From: Nitrospira sp.
GTDB taxonomy: Bacteria > Nitrospirota > Nitrospiria > Nitrospirales > Nitrospiraceae
Assembly (NCBI GenBank): GCA_018242725.1
Contig: JAFEBI010000012.1
Span: 124,001 to 188,000, forward strand
Direction of reading: 5' to 3'
DNA length: 64,000 nt
Below are positions 41,048-49,384 of the stretch, in pieces. The notes beneath the pieces were generated by a model, which ran no database searches, was not told the origin of the DNA, and saw only the letters and a list, made by a program, of their open reading frames with translations. The translations under genes and the position numbers were made by a program. The stretch's first letter is position 1. The number at the start of each line of letters is the position of its first letter.

Positions 41048-41773
41048 ATGGATCCCGACAAGATTGAGCGTGTGTACACCTCTTATGCGGGGTTTTACGA
41101 CAGAGTGTTTGGAAAAGTGTTCCATGAGGGTCGTGAATCGGCCATTCGAAACTTGAATGTCCAGCCGAATGAACAGATTCTCGAAGTCGGGGTTGGGACG
41201 GGATTGGCCCTTCCTATGTACCCCCGTCATTGCCGTATCGTTGGGATTGATGTTTCCGAGGGGATGCTGGCTAGGGCAAAAGAAAAGGCGGCGGCTCATC
41301 AGCTTGATCACGTCGAGCTGCACCGCATGGACGCCGGCGCGATGCAATTTAATGATGACAGCTTCGATACGGTCGTCGCGGCCTACGTCGTCACGGCGGT
41401 GCCGGACTATCGAAAGGTCGTCAACGAGATGATTCGGGTCTGCCGTCCTGGCGGACGGATTATCATGCTGAATCATTTCAGCAACGGCAACAAGGTGATT
41501 GCAGCCGTGGAAAAAGCGCTTTCCCCATTGACCAAACATCTAGGCTGGCGTACGGACTTATCCCTCACGACCGTGTTGGAAGGCACGTCGCTCCACATCG
41601 CCAGGAATCAACGGGTGAATCCCTTGCGACTCTGGGCCTTGGTGGAATGCATCAACGGCAAGGGGCAGCAGGTGAATGGGACAGCACACGCCGCTTCAGG
41701 TTATGCGAGAGGTAACGGAACCGCTGCCTTTTCCAATGGGAACGGGCACTATTCCCCCGAGCACGCGCACTAA
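41048..41773 (+). CDS. Class I SAM methyltransferase, PmtA-like
   Basis: About 241 residues from ATG 41048 with GGAGG five bases upstream. It begins with the segment YTSYAGFYDRVFGKVFHEGR typical of bacterial phosphatidylethanolamine N-methyltransferases (PmtA), then motif I ILEVGVGTGLALP, the acidic GIDVSEGML, MDAGAMQFNDDSFDTVV and GGRIIMLNHF. PmtA adds methyl groups to phosphatidylethanolamine to give phosphatidylcholine. A ubiquinone/menaquinone methyltransferase is the alternative, but the YDRVFG start favours PmtA. The last 40 residues are low-complexity Gly/Asn/His (GNGTAAFSNGNGHYSPEHAH), an unusual tail. Confidence 0.8.
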   Translation: MDPDKIERVYTSYAGFYDRVFGKVFHEGRESAIRNLNVQPNEQILEVGVGTGLALPMYPRHCRIVGIDVSEGMLARAKEKAAAHQLDHVELHRMDAGAMQFNDDSFDTVVAAYVVTAVPDYRKVVNEMIRVCRPGGRIIMLNHFSNGNKVIAAVEKALSPLTKHLGWRTDLSLTTVLEGTSLHIARNQRVNPLRLWALVECINGKGQQVNGTAHAASGYARGNGTAAFSNGNGHYSPEHAH

Positions 41774-41792
41774 ACGGTGGTTGAGGTTCTTC

Positions 41793-42755
41793 TCACCGTT
41801 CACGCCATGAACGGTGTTCCCGGACCAACCAGCGCTCCCATTCTCGACCTGGGATGATTGTCGTGCCGACCAGGCAGTTCCCTGAAAAGCGTTGAGTGAT
41901 CCGATCTGCCAAGACTTCCAGAATTCGACTCAGCCTTCTGTCCTGTATGCCGAATACTCTCAGCAGCAGTCCAAAGCCTTGTCCCTCCGGCGGATTGTAG
42001 GCCATCGCATGGACGAGGTTGTCCTCACCCACTGAGAGATCATCTGCCGGTCTCAGGCTCCCTTCCCACCGCACAGCCGGATGAATTACATCAGACCGTT
42101 TCGTGTCATGCCATGTGCAGGGCAGACCGGCCTGATCCAACTCGTCCACCAACCACTGAATGGTGGGTCCCTCGGTCTCCAGCCCTTGGAAGGTCCACCG
42201 GGCCAGTTCTGCGGCTTGTTGAGCGGTCACAACTGGCAAGGTGAGCTCTTCCAGATGAGCCTCGTCGCAGACCACATAGAGCTCGCCCTGCGGGTCAAAC
42301 CAGAAGCGCAGCTTTCCCGCATTGAGTTCCGCCTGAATGACGCTGAGCGAGGAACAGTCGATTCCGTCCTGTTCAAAGACCGAAAAGTCCGTGACTCCGG
42401 TCATAGTCAGTTTGGCGACTCGAGCAAGACCGCGAATCTCGTACTGAATGGTCACGGCAATCGTGGTGCCGGCTGAGACCTCACGCGCCGACCCTTCATC
42501 GAAGAGGCGACGCTTCAAGATCTGCACCTCCGTGACATAACCGGCGCGAAACCCGCCCGTATGGCCGATCAACCATCGAAGGTCTTCTGTATGTTTGATG
42601 GTGCGGTTCACGGGGTAATTGTAGCGCAGGCCCGGACGTAGAGCTAGATTGGCGCGCGCATCCAACAGGAGAGTACGGGGGAAGGGAGTCGCGGTCGCAG
42701 TCTCGACTTCAACTCGCAGGATCCATAGTGGGTCAAGCCGATCTTTCGACACCAT
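41793..42755 (-). CDS. Hypothetical protein overlapping a methyltransferase-like gene
   Basis: From ATG 42755 about 320 residues; the start is doubtful because it overlaps the upstream gene by 112 bases. A GTG at 42611 avoids the overlap and gives about 272 residues. The sequence is a mixed alpha/beta soluble protein: LRWLIGHTGGFRAGYVTEVQILKRR, TTIAVTIQYEIRGLARVAKLTMTGVTDFSVFEQDG, GKLRFWFDPQGELYVVCDEA and a C-terminal helix with RRLSRILEVLADRI. No signal peptide or membrane helix. I do not recognise the family. It and the upstream gene look like an operon. Confidence 0.65.
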   Translation of the reverse strand: MVSKDRLDPLWILRVEVETATATPFPRTLLLDARANLALRPGLRYNYPVNRTIKHTEDLRWLIGHTGGFRAGYVTEVQILKRRLFDEGSAREVSAGTTIAVTIQYEIRGLARVAKLTMTGVTDFSVFEQDGIDCSSLSVIQAELNAGKLRFWFDPQGELYVVCDEAHLEELTLPVVTAQQAAELARWTFQGLETEGPTIQWLVDELDQAGLPCTWHDTKRSDVIHPAVRWEGSLRPADDLSVGEDNLVHAMAYNPPEGQGFGLLLRVFGIQDRRLSRILEVLADRITQRFSGNCLVGTTIIPGREWERWLVREHRSWRER

Positions 42756-43501
42756 GACGCGGCGATGCGTGCCTCGTCCCTCCCTTGATTGACCATGAGA
42801 AACAACCCGTGTGGCTGGAGGTTGCGCATAACTTGCGAGAATAGGTCGTGCGGCGCAAAGAGAGAAAGAGGCAGTCGCCAGGCCAATACCGGAGCAGGTG
42901 TCACAAAGGGGTACCAAGCGGTGATGATGCTGGCCGGGGAACTATAACGGCGGTAGTCCTGTATATGGAACTCTGTGTTTGGAAGGTCTTGGGTATAGCC
43001 TTTCGCATAATCGTGGCGACTATAGCCATTGATATACATCCGATGGCCTTCTACCTCGACGCCAATAAGCGTGGTTGGTCGAAAAAAAGTGTGTAAGACG
43101 AGAGCGTACCAAAAGTTACTTGATCCGACATCCTGTACGGTGCCACCGGCTGGACGAGGCAATCTGAGCGCCGACCATCCTTGGTCGAGCAGGTCGAGAT
43201 AATCGTACTGTCGTAAGGCTGTCGACTGGGTCGCTCGTTGCTCAAACCGTATGCGAAATCGGCGTTGAAGTGATGTGATCCGCTCATACTGAATTCCGCT
43301 CAGTTCTTTGAGCTCCTGTGCAGGCCGTTCCCGATATATCCCGCGTGACCAGGCTACTCGTTCTCCAAGGTGGTACCAGAAAGCGTGATAGCGGGAGCGG
43401 ACTCTTTGCTGAAGCGAACAAGGCAGAGGGGCATCAATGTCCTGGTGGATTGGAAGAGGATCAAGCACCGGGCGATCCATGTCAGTTGCGGGAAAAGCCA
43501 T
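42644..43501 (-). CDS. Methyltransferase-like Rossmann-fold protein
   Basis: 285 residues. The centre shows a SAM-methyltransferase-like order: a glycine-bearing first strand (GTVQDVGSSNFWYAL), second strand ending in acid (TLIGVEVEG), FHIQDYRRY, a fourth strand with IITAWYPFVTPAP, and LFSQVMRNLQPHGLFLMVNQG before a helix starting EARIAASWCRKIGL. The degenerate motif I leaves open whether it binds SAM. The last 38 codons overlap the next gene in another frame, yet this frame (SCELKSRLRPR, SPVLSCWMRAP) looks like a proper methyltransferase C-terminus. Substrate unknown. Confidence 0.65.
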   Translation of the reverse strand: MAFPATDMDRPVLDPLPIHQDIDAPLPCSLQQRVRSRYHAFWYHLGERVAWSRGIYRERPAQELKELSGIQYERITSLQRRFRIRFEQRATQSTALRQYDYLDLLDQGWSALRLPRPAGGTVQDVGSSNFWYALVLHTFFRPTTLIGVEVEGHRMYINGYSRHDYAKGYTQDLPNTEFHIQDYRRYSSPASIITAWYPFVTPAPVLAWRLPLSLFAPHDLFSQVMRNLQPHGLFLMVNQGRDEARIAASWCRKIGLTHYGSCELKSRLRPRLPSPVLSCWMRAPI

Positions 43502-43708
43502 GACATGTATTTGTCGGTCGATTGGGCCTCAGCCTAAAGGTGGAAACAACAAACGTGGGAGGGGTGATCAATAGATCCGGCAAGACACTGCTTGTACCGT
43601 TCAGGTTTTGGAAGAGAGGTCACAAGCGATCATCTCACGGATAGGCAGACTCTTAGTTGCCACGGTAGGAACTGAGCTGACCGGCAGGACTTTCACCAGT
43701 GGGTCAGG

Positions 43709-44644
43709 CTAAGCTTTATCCAAGGCTGTGGTCGGAGACTGACTGAATCCAATCGTCAGCCCATCCATTCGACCAGGAAAGAGGGTGACTCTCTTCTCAT
43801 CTGTGGGCACCAGTGAGCGCTGTTCACGAAGCTGCTGGGTGACTGATGGAAGATCAACACAGGCGAACTCGATCCCGAGGAGTCGGTTCCCTTCGCCGGG
43901 ATGAAATCGAAGCAGAGGCCCCGTGCCGAATGAATGGGTCGAGTCACTGTTCAAGTCGGGCCGATCCAGTAGTCGTCTCCAGACGGCGAGATTGGTCGAT
44001 ACCTCGATATCGACCCCGGCAACTCCGGTGATTCCATAGGGTCCATTCTGTTGAGTCTTCTGCCAGGCAGTCCTTAACGCGGCGATTCGTTCCTGATGAG
44101 GATGGCTGTGGTTGTCGAACATAAAGACGAGGGAACTGCCTAATAGAATTGAAAATGTCTTGGAGCCAGCTTCAGTCCCAGCCGCCCAGGTTCGGAGGTT
44201 CGACAGCGCTCGACCGACTCGAGTATTCCCTCCTCCGGGCGGACCGAACCAAAACGGTGCACTTGGTTGACCATCTAGGAGGTTGCGCAAGACGGTAAGG
44301 GTGGATTGCATCTCAACAGGCGATTCGTAGTTGAGTGTCAGCGGCGCTGCGTGCAATACCTTTCGAGACGATAGCCCTTCAATCATCTTCCAGGTCGGTT
44401 CCCAGGGCGCAAAGCCGAGGCCGTAGAGCCATGTTCCTGGAAGTCCAAGGTCAGTGAACCGAGCGATTTCGAAGGTCATGTTGCCTGCGTAGAGTCCACC
44501 TGAAACGAGCAGACCACAGTCGGCGAGCGGCCAGGCGACCGGTAAGCCGAACTCATGACGAAATCGCGCAAACACCCGCTCGATGTCCTGCGTGTGGATC
44601 AGGATGCGATCGATCCCACGAATCAGCGGATCCGGTATAGCCAT
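43709..44644 (-). CDS. VOC/glyoxalase-like domain protein
   Basis: A 311-residue protein of the vicinal-oxygen-chelate type. The N-terminal half starts IRGIDRILIHTQDIERVFARFRHEFGLP, the usual strand-helix of a glyoxalase module, then LLVSGGLYAGNMTFEI; a second module follows with GVAGVDIEVSTNLAVWRRLLDRP and GNRLLGIEFACVDL. These proteins use a metal to handle vicinal oxygens in isomerases, dioxygenases and resistance proteins. The metal ligands (His, Glu) are only partly conserved here, so enzymatic activity is uncertain. The gene stands alone. No ribosome site is obvious at the ATG at 44644. Confidence 0.72.
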   Translation of the reverse strand: MAIPDPLIRGIDRILIHTQDIERVFARFRHEFGLPVAWPLADCGLLVSGGLYAGNMTFEIARFTDLGLPGTWLYGLGFAPWEPTWKMIEGLSSRKVLHAAPLTLNYESPVEMQSTLTVLRNLLDGQPSAPFWFGPPGGGNTRVGRALSNLRTWAAGTEAGSKTFSILLGSSLVFMFDNHSHPHQERIAALRTAWQKTQQNGPYGITGVAGVDIEVSTNLAVWRRLLDRPDLNSDSTHSFGTGPLLRFHPGEGNRLLGIEFACVDLPSVTQQLREQRSLVPTDEKRVTLFPGRMDGLTIGFSQSPTTALDKA

Positions 44645-44812
44645 ATGGGTCGGCTACTCTACGGGAGAAGGTCGAGAAAGTGAAGCCATACTGAGGGTAG
44701 GGTTATTCGAACGACCCGTGAATAGGTACAGGCCTTTCTCATCTCCAGAAGGGCGACTTCGAAATATACTGAACCTTGACGCGAGTCCAGTGGCTGTGCC
44801 AGTAAAGAACGT

Positions 44813-45496
44813 ATGAAGGCGGTATGTCTGCAGCATGTTCCCTTTGAAGGTCCTGGCGCCTTTGCGAAGGCTCTGGCCAAGCGAGGGGTCAGTCTCGAAT
44901 CACACCTCGTTCCGAAAAATGGACTCCCGAAAGATGCGGGTGATCTCCTGGTCGTCATGGGAGGGCCGATGTCGGTCAACGATCCTGATCCATGGATTGT
45001 GGAAGAGACCAGCTTCATTCGGTCTGCGTTGCTTGCTGGTCAACCAATGATAGGGGTCTGTCTGGGGAGTCAGTTTATGGCAAAGGCTCTGGGGTCCACC
45101 ATACGACCTGGTAAGGCTTTGGAAATCGGCATGATGCCCATTCGTCTGACTGAAGAAGGCAAGAAGGATCCGGTCTTCGGTGGTGGTTCTGATGTCGTTG
45201 ATGTATTCGAGTGGCACGGTGAAATTTTCGATCTGCCGACAGGTGGCGTGCCGCTGGCCGGCTCCACGATCGCTCCGCTGCAGGCTTTTCGTTATGATAA
45301 TCGAGCCTATGGACTGCTCTTCCACTTAGAGATGGAAGAAGGTGGAATCGATTCATTGTGCCGGGAATGTGCCTCGGATGTGACGAAGGCGAACCTCACC
45401 ACACAACAGATCAAGACCACTGCCTTGCCACAGCTTCCGCAACTCCATCACCTGGCCGATCGGCTGATTAGCCGACTGCTTGTTCACGTGCGTTGA
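44813..45496 (+). CDS. Class I glutamine amidotransferase-like protein
   Basis: A 227-residue stand-alone class I glutaminase domain. The catalytic triad is complete: nucleophile C83 in GVCLGSQFMAKALGS, H171 and E173 in LLFHLEME. It is of the GMP-synthase-like group (GuaA_N-like proteins of unknown acceptor), with VVMGGPMSVNDPDPWIVEE before the nucleophile. It should release ammonia from glutamine or hydrolyse gamma-glutamyl bonds; the partner synthetase is not encoded next to it. It is followed by dapL after an inverted-repeat region of about 130 bases. Confidence 0.88.
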   Translation: MKAVCLQHVPFEGPGAFAKALAKRGVSLESHLVPKNGLPKDAGDLLVVMGGPMSVNDPDPWIVEETSFIRSALLAGQPMIGVCLGSQFMAKALGSTIRPGKALEIGMMPIRLTEEGKKDPVFGGGSDVVDVFEWHGEIFDLPTGGVPLAGSTIAPLQAFRYDNRAYGLLFHLEMEEGGIDSLCRECASDVTKANLTTQQIKTTALPQLPQLHHLADRLISRLLVHVR

Positions 45497-45536
45497 TTGC
45501 CGACGCCTCTCTGAAGTAACCTAGCGGCTCTAGTCC

Positions 45537-45604
45537 GAAAGTGTGAAAGTTCGAAAGTCCCTGCTTGTGTTTCTTAACTTTCAAACTTTTCAACTGTTTC
45601 ACTT
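45537..45604. repeat. Imperfect inverted repeat upstream of dapL
   Basis: Purine-rich arm (core GTTCGAAAGT, 45549-45558) faces a pyrimidine-rich arm (core ACTTTCAAAC, 45577-45586), with partial pairing further out (GTGTGAAA against TTTCAACTGTTTCAC). Similar in style, though not in core sequence, to the elements at 15445 and 46817. Just after it lies the perfect palindrome CTTTCGAAAG (45610-45619), which runs into the dapL ribosome site. Confidence 0.45.
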
Positions 45605-45634
45605 GCACTGCTTTCGAAAGGAGCTTGATTGACC

Positions 45635-46810
45635 ATGGGTGATTTTCCGATTGAAGTCGCGACTCGTATCAAGACATTGCCGCCGTATTTATTCGCGGCC
45701 ATCGATAAGATGAAGCAAGCGGCGATCGCCAGAGGGGTCGATATTATCAATCTCGGGATCGGCGATCCAGATTTGCCGACGCCGATGCCGATCATTGAAA
45801 GTTTGGCGAAGGCCGCCAAGGATCCCAAACATCATCAATATCCTTCGTATGAGGGCATGCTCTCGTTTAGAAAGGCCGTCGCCGGTTGGTACAAGCGTCG
45901 CTTCAACGTGACATTGGATCCAGCCAACGAAGTTCTCACCCTGATCGGCTCGAAGGAAGGCATCGGCCACATTCATTTGGCTTTTGTCGATCCCGGAGAT
46001 ATTGTCTTGGTTCCAAGCCCCGGCTATCCGGTCTACCCGGTAGGTACCAGCTTCTGCGGGGGACAGTCACACATCATGCCGCTGACCAAAGCCAATGGTT
46101 TCCTGCCTGATCTCACGGCGATCCCAAAGGATGTGGCAAAGAAGGCCAAGCTGATGTGGTTGAATTCACCAAACAATCCAACATCCGTCATCATGACGAA
46201 GGACTATTTCAAGCGGGTCGTAGACTTTGCGCAGGAGTATCAAGTGATTGTGTGTCACGATGCGGCCTATTCCGAGATCTACTATGACGGGCGACGGCCG
46301 ACGAGTTTTATGGAGGTTGATGGCGCCAAGGATGTCGGAGTCGAATTCCATTCGCTCTCGAAGACCTACAACATGACGGGATGGAGACTCGGCTTCGTCG
46401 TGGGCAACAAGGAAGTCTTGGGTGGCCTTGGTAAGGTGAAGAGCAACTTGGACTCGGGTTGTTTTGAGGCGGTTCAAGAGGCAGGGATTACGGCGCTCGG
46501 CCTTGATGATGCTGTGACGGATGATCTGAGAAAGACGTATCAAGATCGGCGAGACACACTGGTTCCTGGTCTGAAGCAACTCGGCCTGGAAGTTGATCCT
46601 CCTCCCGCTGCGTTCTATGTCTGGGTGACGGTCCCCAAGGGCTATACATCAGCCTCGTTTACCGCGCACCTATTAGAAAAAGCCGGGATCGTGACGACGC
46701 CGGGCAACGGCTTCGGCGCACCAGGAGAAGGCTATATCCGCATGACAGTCTGCACGACCAAAGAGCGGTTAGCTGAAGCCGTTGAGCGAATCAAGAAGGT
46801 GGGGTTCTAA
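45635..46810 (+). CDS. dapL: LL-diaminopimelate aminotransferase
   Basis: A PLP-dependent class I/II aminotransferase of about 391 residues that converts tetrahydrodipicolinate and glutamate straight to LL-diaminopimelate. Typical features: INLGIGDPDLPTP near the start, SYEGMLSFRKAVAGWY, PGYPVYPVGT, LWLNSPNNPT-type LMWLNSPNNPTSV, and the cofactor lysine in HSLSKTYNMTGWRLGF (about residue 243). With dapA and dapB at 58 kb it forms the short lysine route. A MalY/alanine-type aminotransferase is the alternative, but the context favours DapL. TTG 45629 is five bases from AAAGGAG and ATG 45635 eleven, so the true start is unclear. Confidence 0.88.
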   Translation: MGDFPIEVATRIKTLPPYLFAAIDKMKQAAIARGVDIINLGIGDPDLPTPMPIIESLAKAAKDPKHHQYPSYEGMLSFRKAVAGWYKRRFNVTLDPANEVLTLIGSKEGIGHIHLAFVDPGDIVLVPSPGYPVYPVGTSFCGGQSHIMPLTKANGFLPDLTAIPKDVAKKAKLMWLNSPNNPTSVIMTKDYFKRVVDFAQEYQVIVCHDAAYSEIYYDGRRPTSFMEVDGAKDVGVEFHSLSKTYNMTGWRLGFVVGNKEVLGGLGKVKSNLDSGCFEAVQEAGITALGLDDAVTDDLRKTYQDRRDTLVPGLKQLGLEVDPPPAAFYVWVTVPKGYTSASFTAHLLEKAGIVTTPGNGFGAPGEGYIRMTVCTTKERLAEAVERIKKVGF

Positions 46811-46816
46811 GAAACT

Positions 46817-46907
46817 CGTGAAGGATAAGGGGTAAGGCGTGAGGGGTAACGATAGAGATCAGTTTCTTTTGTATTAACAACTGACGCCTAACCCTTCATC
46901 CCTCACG
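46817..46907. repeat. 27-base-arm inverted repeat between dapL and folK
   Basis: The left arm (46817-46843) and right arm (46881-46907) are inverted copies matching at 22 of 27 positions around a 37-base loop. Both contain the motif GTGAGGGATGAAGGG or a close variant, shared with the element at 15445-15504. It may fold in RNA as a terminator-like stem after dapL, and looks like one member of a dispersed family. Confidence 0.6.
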
Positions 46908-46915
46908 ATATTGTT

Positions 46916-47467
46916 ATGGAGACTGTCTTCATCGGATTCGGGTCGAACATCGGAGACCGGGTGGACTATTGCGATCGTGCCGTAACGCTGCTCAGCCTCC
47001 TTCCCCATTCTCGGCTTCAGGGCGTGTCGCTGCTCTACGAAACCGAACCAGTTCGGGACCGGACTGATCCGGGTGCGGGATGGTTTCTCAACGGGGTGGT
47101 GCAGCTGGAAACAGACATTGCTCCACATAGCCTCCTAGCGATGCTGCAAGAAATTGAACGTGCGCTTGGGCGGGATGATGATCATCGGTCTGGTTCTCGC
47201 ACCATGGACCTGGATATCCTCTTCTACGGAGCGCGGCAGATCGACGAACCGGGATTGACCATTCCGCACCCTCGATTGCATCAACGACGGTTTGTTCTCA
47301 TGCCCTTGAACGAACTTGATCCGCTCTGGGTCCATCCGAAGCTCAACCAATCGGTGGATCAGTTGCTGGCTGATACCAAAGACCAATCTCAAGTGAATCT
47401 GCTCTTTCCGCAACCTTCTACAAAATATGGTTCTCGACCAGCATGCAGTGCGCAGCCTGAGTCATGA
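46916..47467 (+). CDS. folK: 6-hydroxymethyl-7,8-dihydropterin pyrophosphokinase
   Basis: FolK transfers pyrophosphate from ATP to hydroxymethyldihydropterin in folate synthesis. The 183-residue protein has the family start FIGFGSNIGDR, YETEPV, WFLNGVVQLET, the ATP/metal segment RSGSRTMDLDILFYG, and IPHPRLHQRRFVLMPLNE. The C-terminal 20 residues go beyond the usual fold and end over the panC start (ATGA overlap), so folK and panC are translated as a pair. The start ATG lies nine bases after the 46817-46907 repeat and has no clear ribosome site. Confidence 0.94.
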   Translation: METVFIGFGSNIGDRVDYCDRAVTLLSLLPHSRLQGVSLLYETEPVRDRTDPGAGWFLNGVVQLETDIAPHSLLAMLQEIERALGRDDDHRSGSRTMDLDILFYGARQIDEPGLTIPHPRLHQRRFVLMPLNELDPLWVHPKLNQSVDQLLADTKDQSQVNLLFPQPSTKYGSRPACSAQPES

Positions 47468-48312
47468 AAATCATTCGCTCACCGGCGTCCATGACAGCTT
47501 GGAGCGAGGGACTGAGGCGCGAAGGCCTCACGATCGGGTTTGTCCCAACGATGGGTGCGCTGCACGAGGGGCATCGATCGCTGATTCGTAAGGCACGGTT
47601 ACAGTGTGACGCACTTGTGGTGAGTATCTTCGTGAACCCAACCCAATTCGGTCCTCGGGAGGATCTAACCAAGTATCCTCGTTCTATTTCGCACGACCGA
47701 GCGATCTGTCGAAAAGAAGGCGTCGATGTCTGTTTTGAGCCGACTGTGGAGGCCATGTACCCAACTGGCTTTCAAACGACGGTGACGGTTCCGGCAATCG
47801 CGCGTCGATGGGAAGGCGAAGCCCGCCCGAATCATTTCGCAGGCGTTGCAACCGTCGTCACCAAGCTTTTTGGAATTGTCCGACCACATCAGGCACTGTT
47901 CGGACAAAAGGACTTTCAGCAATCCGTCGTGGTTCGGCAGCTGGTGAAGGATCTGAATCTCGGTATTGATATTGTGGTGCGTCCGACTGTGCGCGAGCAG
48001 GATGGGCTGGCCATGAGTTCGCGCAACGTCTATCTCTCACCGGAGGCTCGAAGTCGAGCGGTAATGTTGTACAAGAGTCTGCAAGTCGGGGCCGAAGTGA
48101 TCAGAACAGGGGGCAGAGACGCAAAGACCGTCCGGTTGGCGATGGCGCAGGTTATCAGTCAGGAGTCCACCATCACAACCGACTATCTAGTGGTGTGTGA
48201 CCCGCGCACACTTGAGCCCGTATCTTCCGTGAATCCGCGAGTGGTGCTGCTTGGTGCCGTACGTCTCGGCCCCGTTCGCTTGATCGATAATCTCCTGGTC
48301 TCTGTGCCTTGA
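47464..48312 (+). CDS. panC: Pantothenate synthetase
   Basis: PanC joins pantoate and beta-alanine with ATP to make pantothenate, the coenzyme A precursor. The 282-residue protein carries VPTMGALHEGHRSLI with its HxGH nucleotidyl-transfer motif, SIFVNPTQFGP, GVATVVTKLF, FGQKDFQQ, VREQDGLAMSSRNVYLS (KMSKS-like) and the C-terminal region. All catalytic stretches are intact. It overlaps folK by four bases; panB and panD are not in the window. Confidence 0.96.
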   Translation: MKIIRSPASMTAWSEGLRREGLTIGFVPTMGALHEGHRSLIRKARLQCDALVVSIFVNPTQFGPREDLTKYPRSISHDRAICRKEGVDVCFEPTVEAMYPTGFQTTVTVPAIARRWEGEARPNHFAGVATVVTKLFGIVRPHQALFGQKDFQQSVVVRQLVKDLNLGIDIVVRPTVREQDGLAMSSRNVYLSPEARSRAVMLYKSLQVGAEVIRTGGRDAKTVRLAMAQVISQESTITTDYLVVCDPRTLEPVSSVNPRVVLLGAVRLGPVRLIDNLLVSVP

Positions 48313-48431
48313 TGATTCATCACGTCGAATGTGACGGGCTCTATTTGTGCTGGGGATTCTGGCGATGAGGTACAGGACGGGCGTACCGACTAGCTGATTG
48401 AACCATCAAGCACCGCTCAAAGGAAGTATCG

Positions 48432-48944
48432 TTATGCGAAGAGGTTTTGATGAAGGCTTTGTCCCACGAGCAGGCTGAGGATCACCTGACTGAGGCGGTT
48501 TCTGTCGTCTGTCACCATCTCCATGAATCGAATACCCATCGATTCTGGTCGTGATGAGCAGACCACGGCCGTCCCGATCTTAATGGGTTCCTCGTCGGAG
48601 GCTGGCTTGATGACAAGCTCAACAAACGTACCCTGCGGGAGGGTCTGTGTGGTTTCAAGGGTGCAGCCACCCATGGAGATATCCGTCACCCGATTGTCGA
48701 TCCGGACTGCCTTGTCCGTGAGGAGATTGGCACGAAGCGACACCGGAAGACGTTCATATTGACGACGATCGGTAGGGGAGGTCGCAGCCTGGACCTGATT
48801 TCTGAAGACGCGAAAACGTGTCGTGCACAACTGGCATCGGAAGGGAACGTATTTAAAGCGAGTGAGGACCCGCCCTATGGCACCTTCGTCAGGGATGACT
48901 CGAACGAAGGGTGTTCCGCAATTCGGACAGCGTAGATCTTTCAT
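48432..48944 (-). CDS. PilZ-domain protein with N-terminal zinc ribbon
   Basis: A 170-residue protein. The first 45 residues hold two CxxC pairs (LRCPNCGTPF and FRCQLCTTRFRVF), a zinc ribbon. Residues about 60-160 form a PilZ domain with both cyclic di-GMP contact motifs: RxxxR (DRRQYERLPVSL) and DxSxxG (DISMGGC). It should change shape on binding cyclic di-GMP; the diguanylate cyclase at 6.1 kb is one possible source. The zinc ribbon may contact DNA or protein. Its start overlaps the MazG-like gene stop (ATGA). Confidence 0.87.
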   Translation of the reverse strand: MKDLRCPNCGTPFVRVIPDEGAIGRVLTRFKYVPFRCQLCTTRFRVFRNQVQAATSPTDRRQYERLPVSLRANLLTDKAVRIDNRVTDISMGGCTLETTQTLPQGTFVELVIKPASDEEPIKIGTAVVCSSRPESMGIRFMEMVTDDRNRLSQVILSLLVGQSLHQNLFA

Positions 48945-49375
48945 GTACTCCGAGGAGCAGCGACGGCAGCTTCATGATCACTCGGCTGTTCCGCCAACGC
49001 GTGCTCCTGCTGTGCCTCAAGAATTGACACAATGTCAGCGGGTGAGTAGGTGGGAGGCTTCACCCACTTCCCATCCGCCCGCTTATATCCACCGACTTTG
49101 CTCAGATTCGACCGATGCACTTCCTGGAAGATCGGTTCCATGTCAATTCCATATGAAACCGCGGTGCCGTAGGTCACATAGAGCAGGTCGGCCATTTCTT
49201 TCGCAACGGCAGCCAGGTCTCCGGTGGCCATGGCCTCTTTCAATTCGTCGAATTCTTCCTGAATCAGTCGGACGCGAAGGCGCTTCGTGTCCTCATTCAC
49301 ATCCGCCGGGGCGGCCTGTATCAAAATCTCAAACTTACTGTGAAATGCTTCCACCATAGCCTGTTCGCTGGTCAT
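48941..49375 (-). CDS. MazG-like nucleotide pyrophosphohydrolase
   Basis: A 144-residue all-alpha NTP pyrophosphohydrolase-like protein. The metal-binding acidic pattern is present: RLIQEEFDELKEAM in one helix and VAKEMADLLYVTYGTAVSYGID in the next, giving ExxE and ExxD. The segment VHRSNLSKVG...GKWVKPPTYSPADI is typical of the MazG-like/phosphoribosyl-ATP pyrophosphohydrolase-like group (as in phage and integron MazG). It probably cleaves non-canonical nucleoside triphosphates to monophosphates. The Ala/Glu/His tail is poorly ordered. It overlaps the PilZ gene by four bases; rmuC is nine bases upstream. Confidence 0.87.
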   Translation of the reverse strand: MTSEQAMVEAFHSKFEILIQAAPADVNEDTKRLRVRLIQEEFDELKEAMATGDLAAVAKEMADLLYVTYGTAVSYGIDMEPIFQEVHRSNLSKVGGYKRADGKWVKPPTYSPADIVSILEAQQEHALAEQPSDHEAAVAAPRST

Positions 49376-49384
49376 TGTGCTCCT

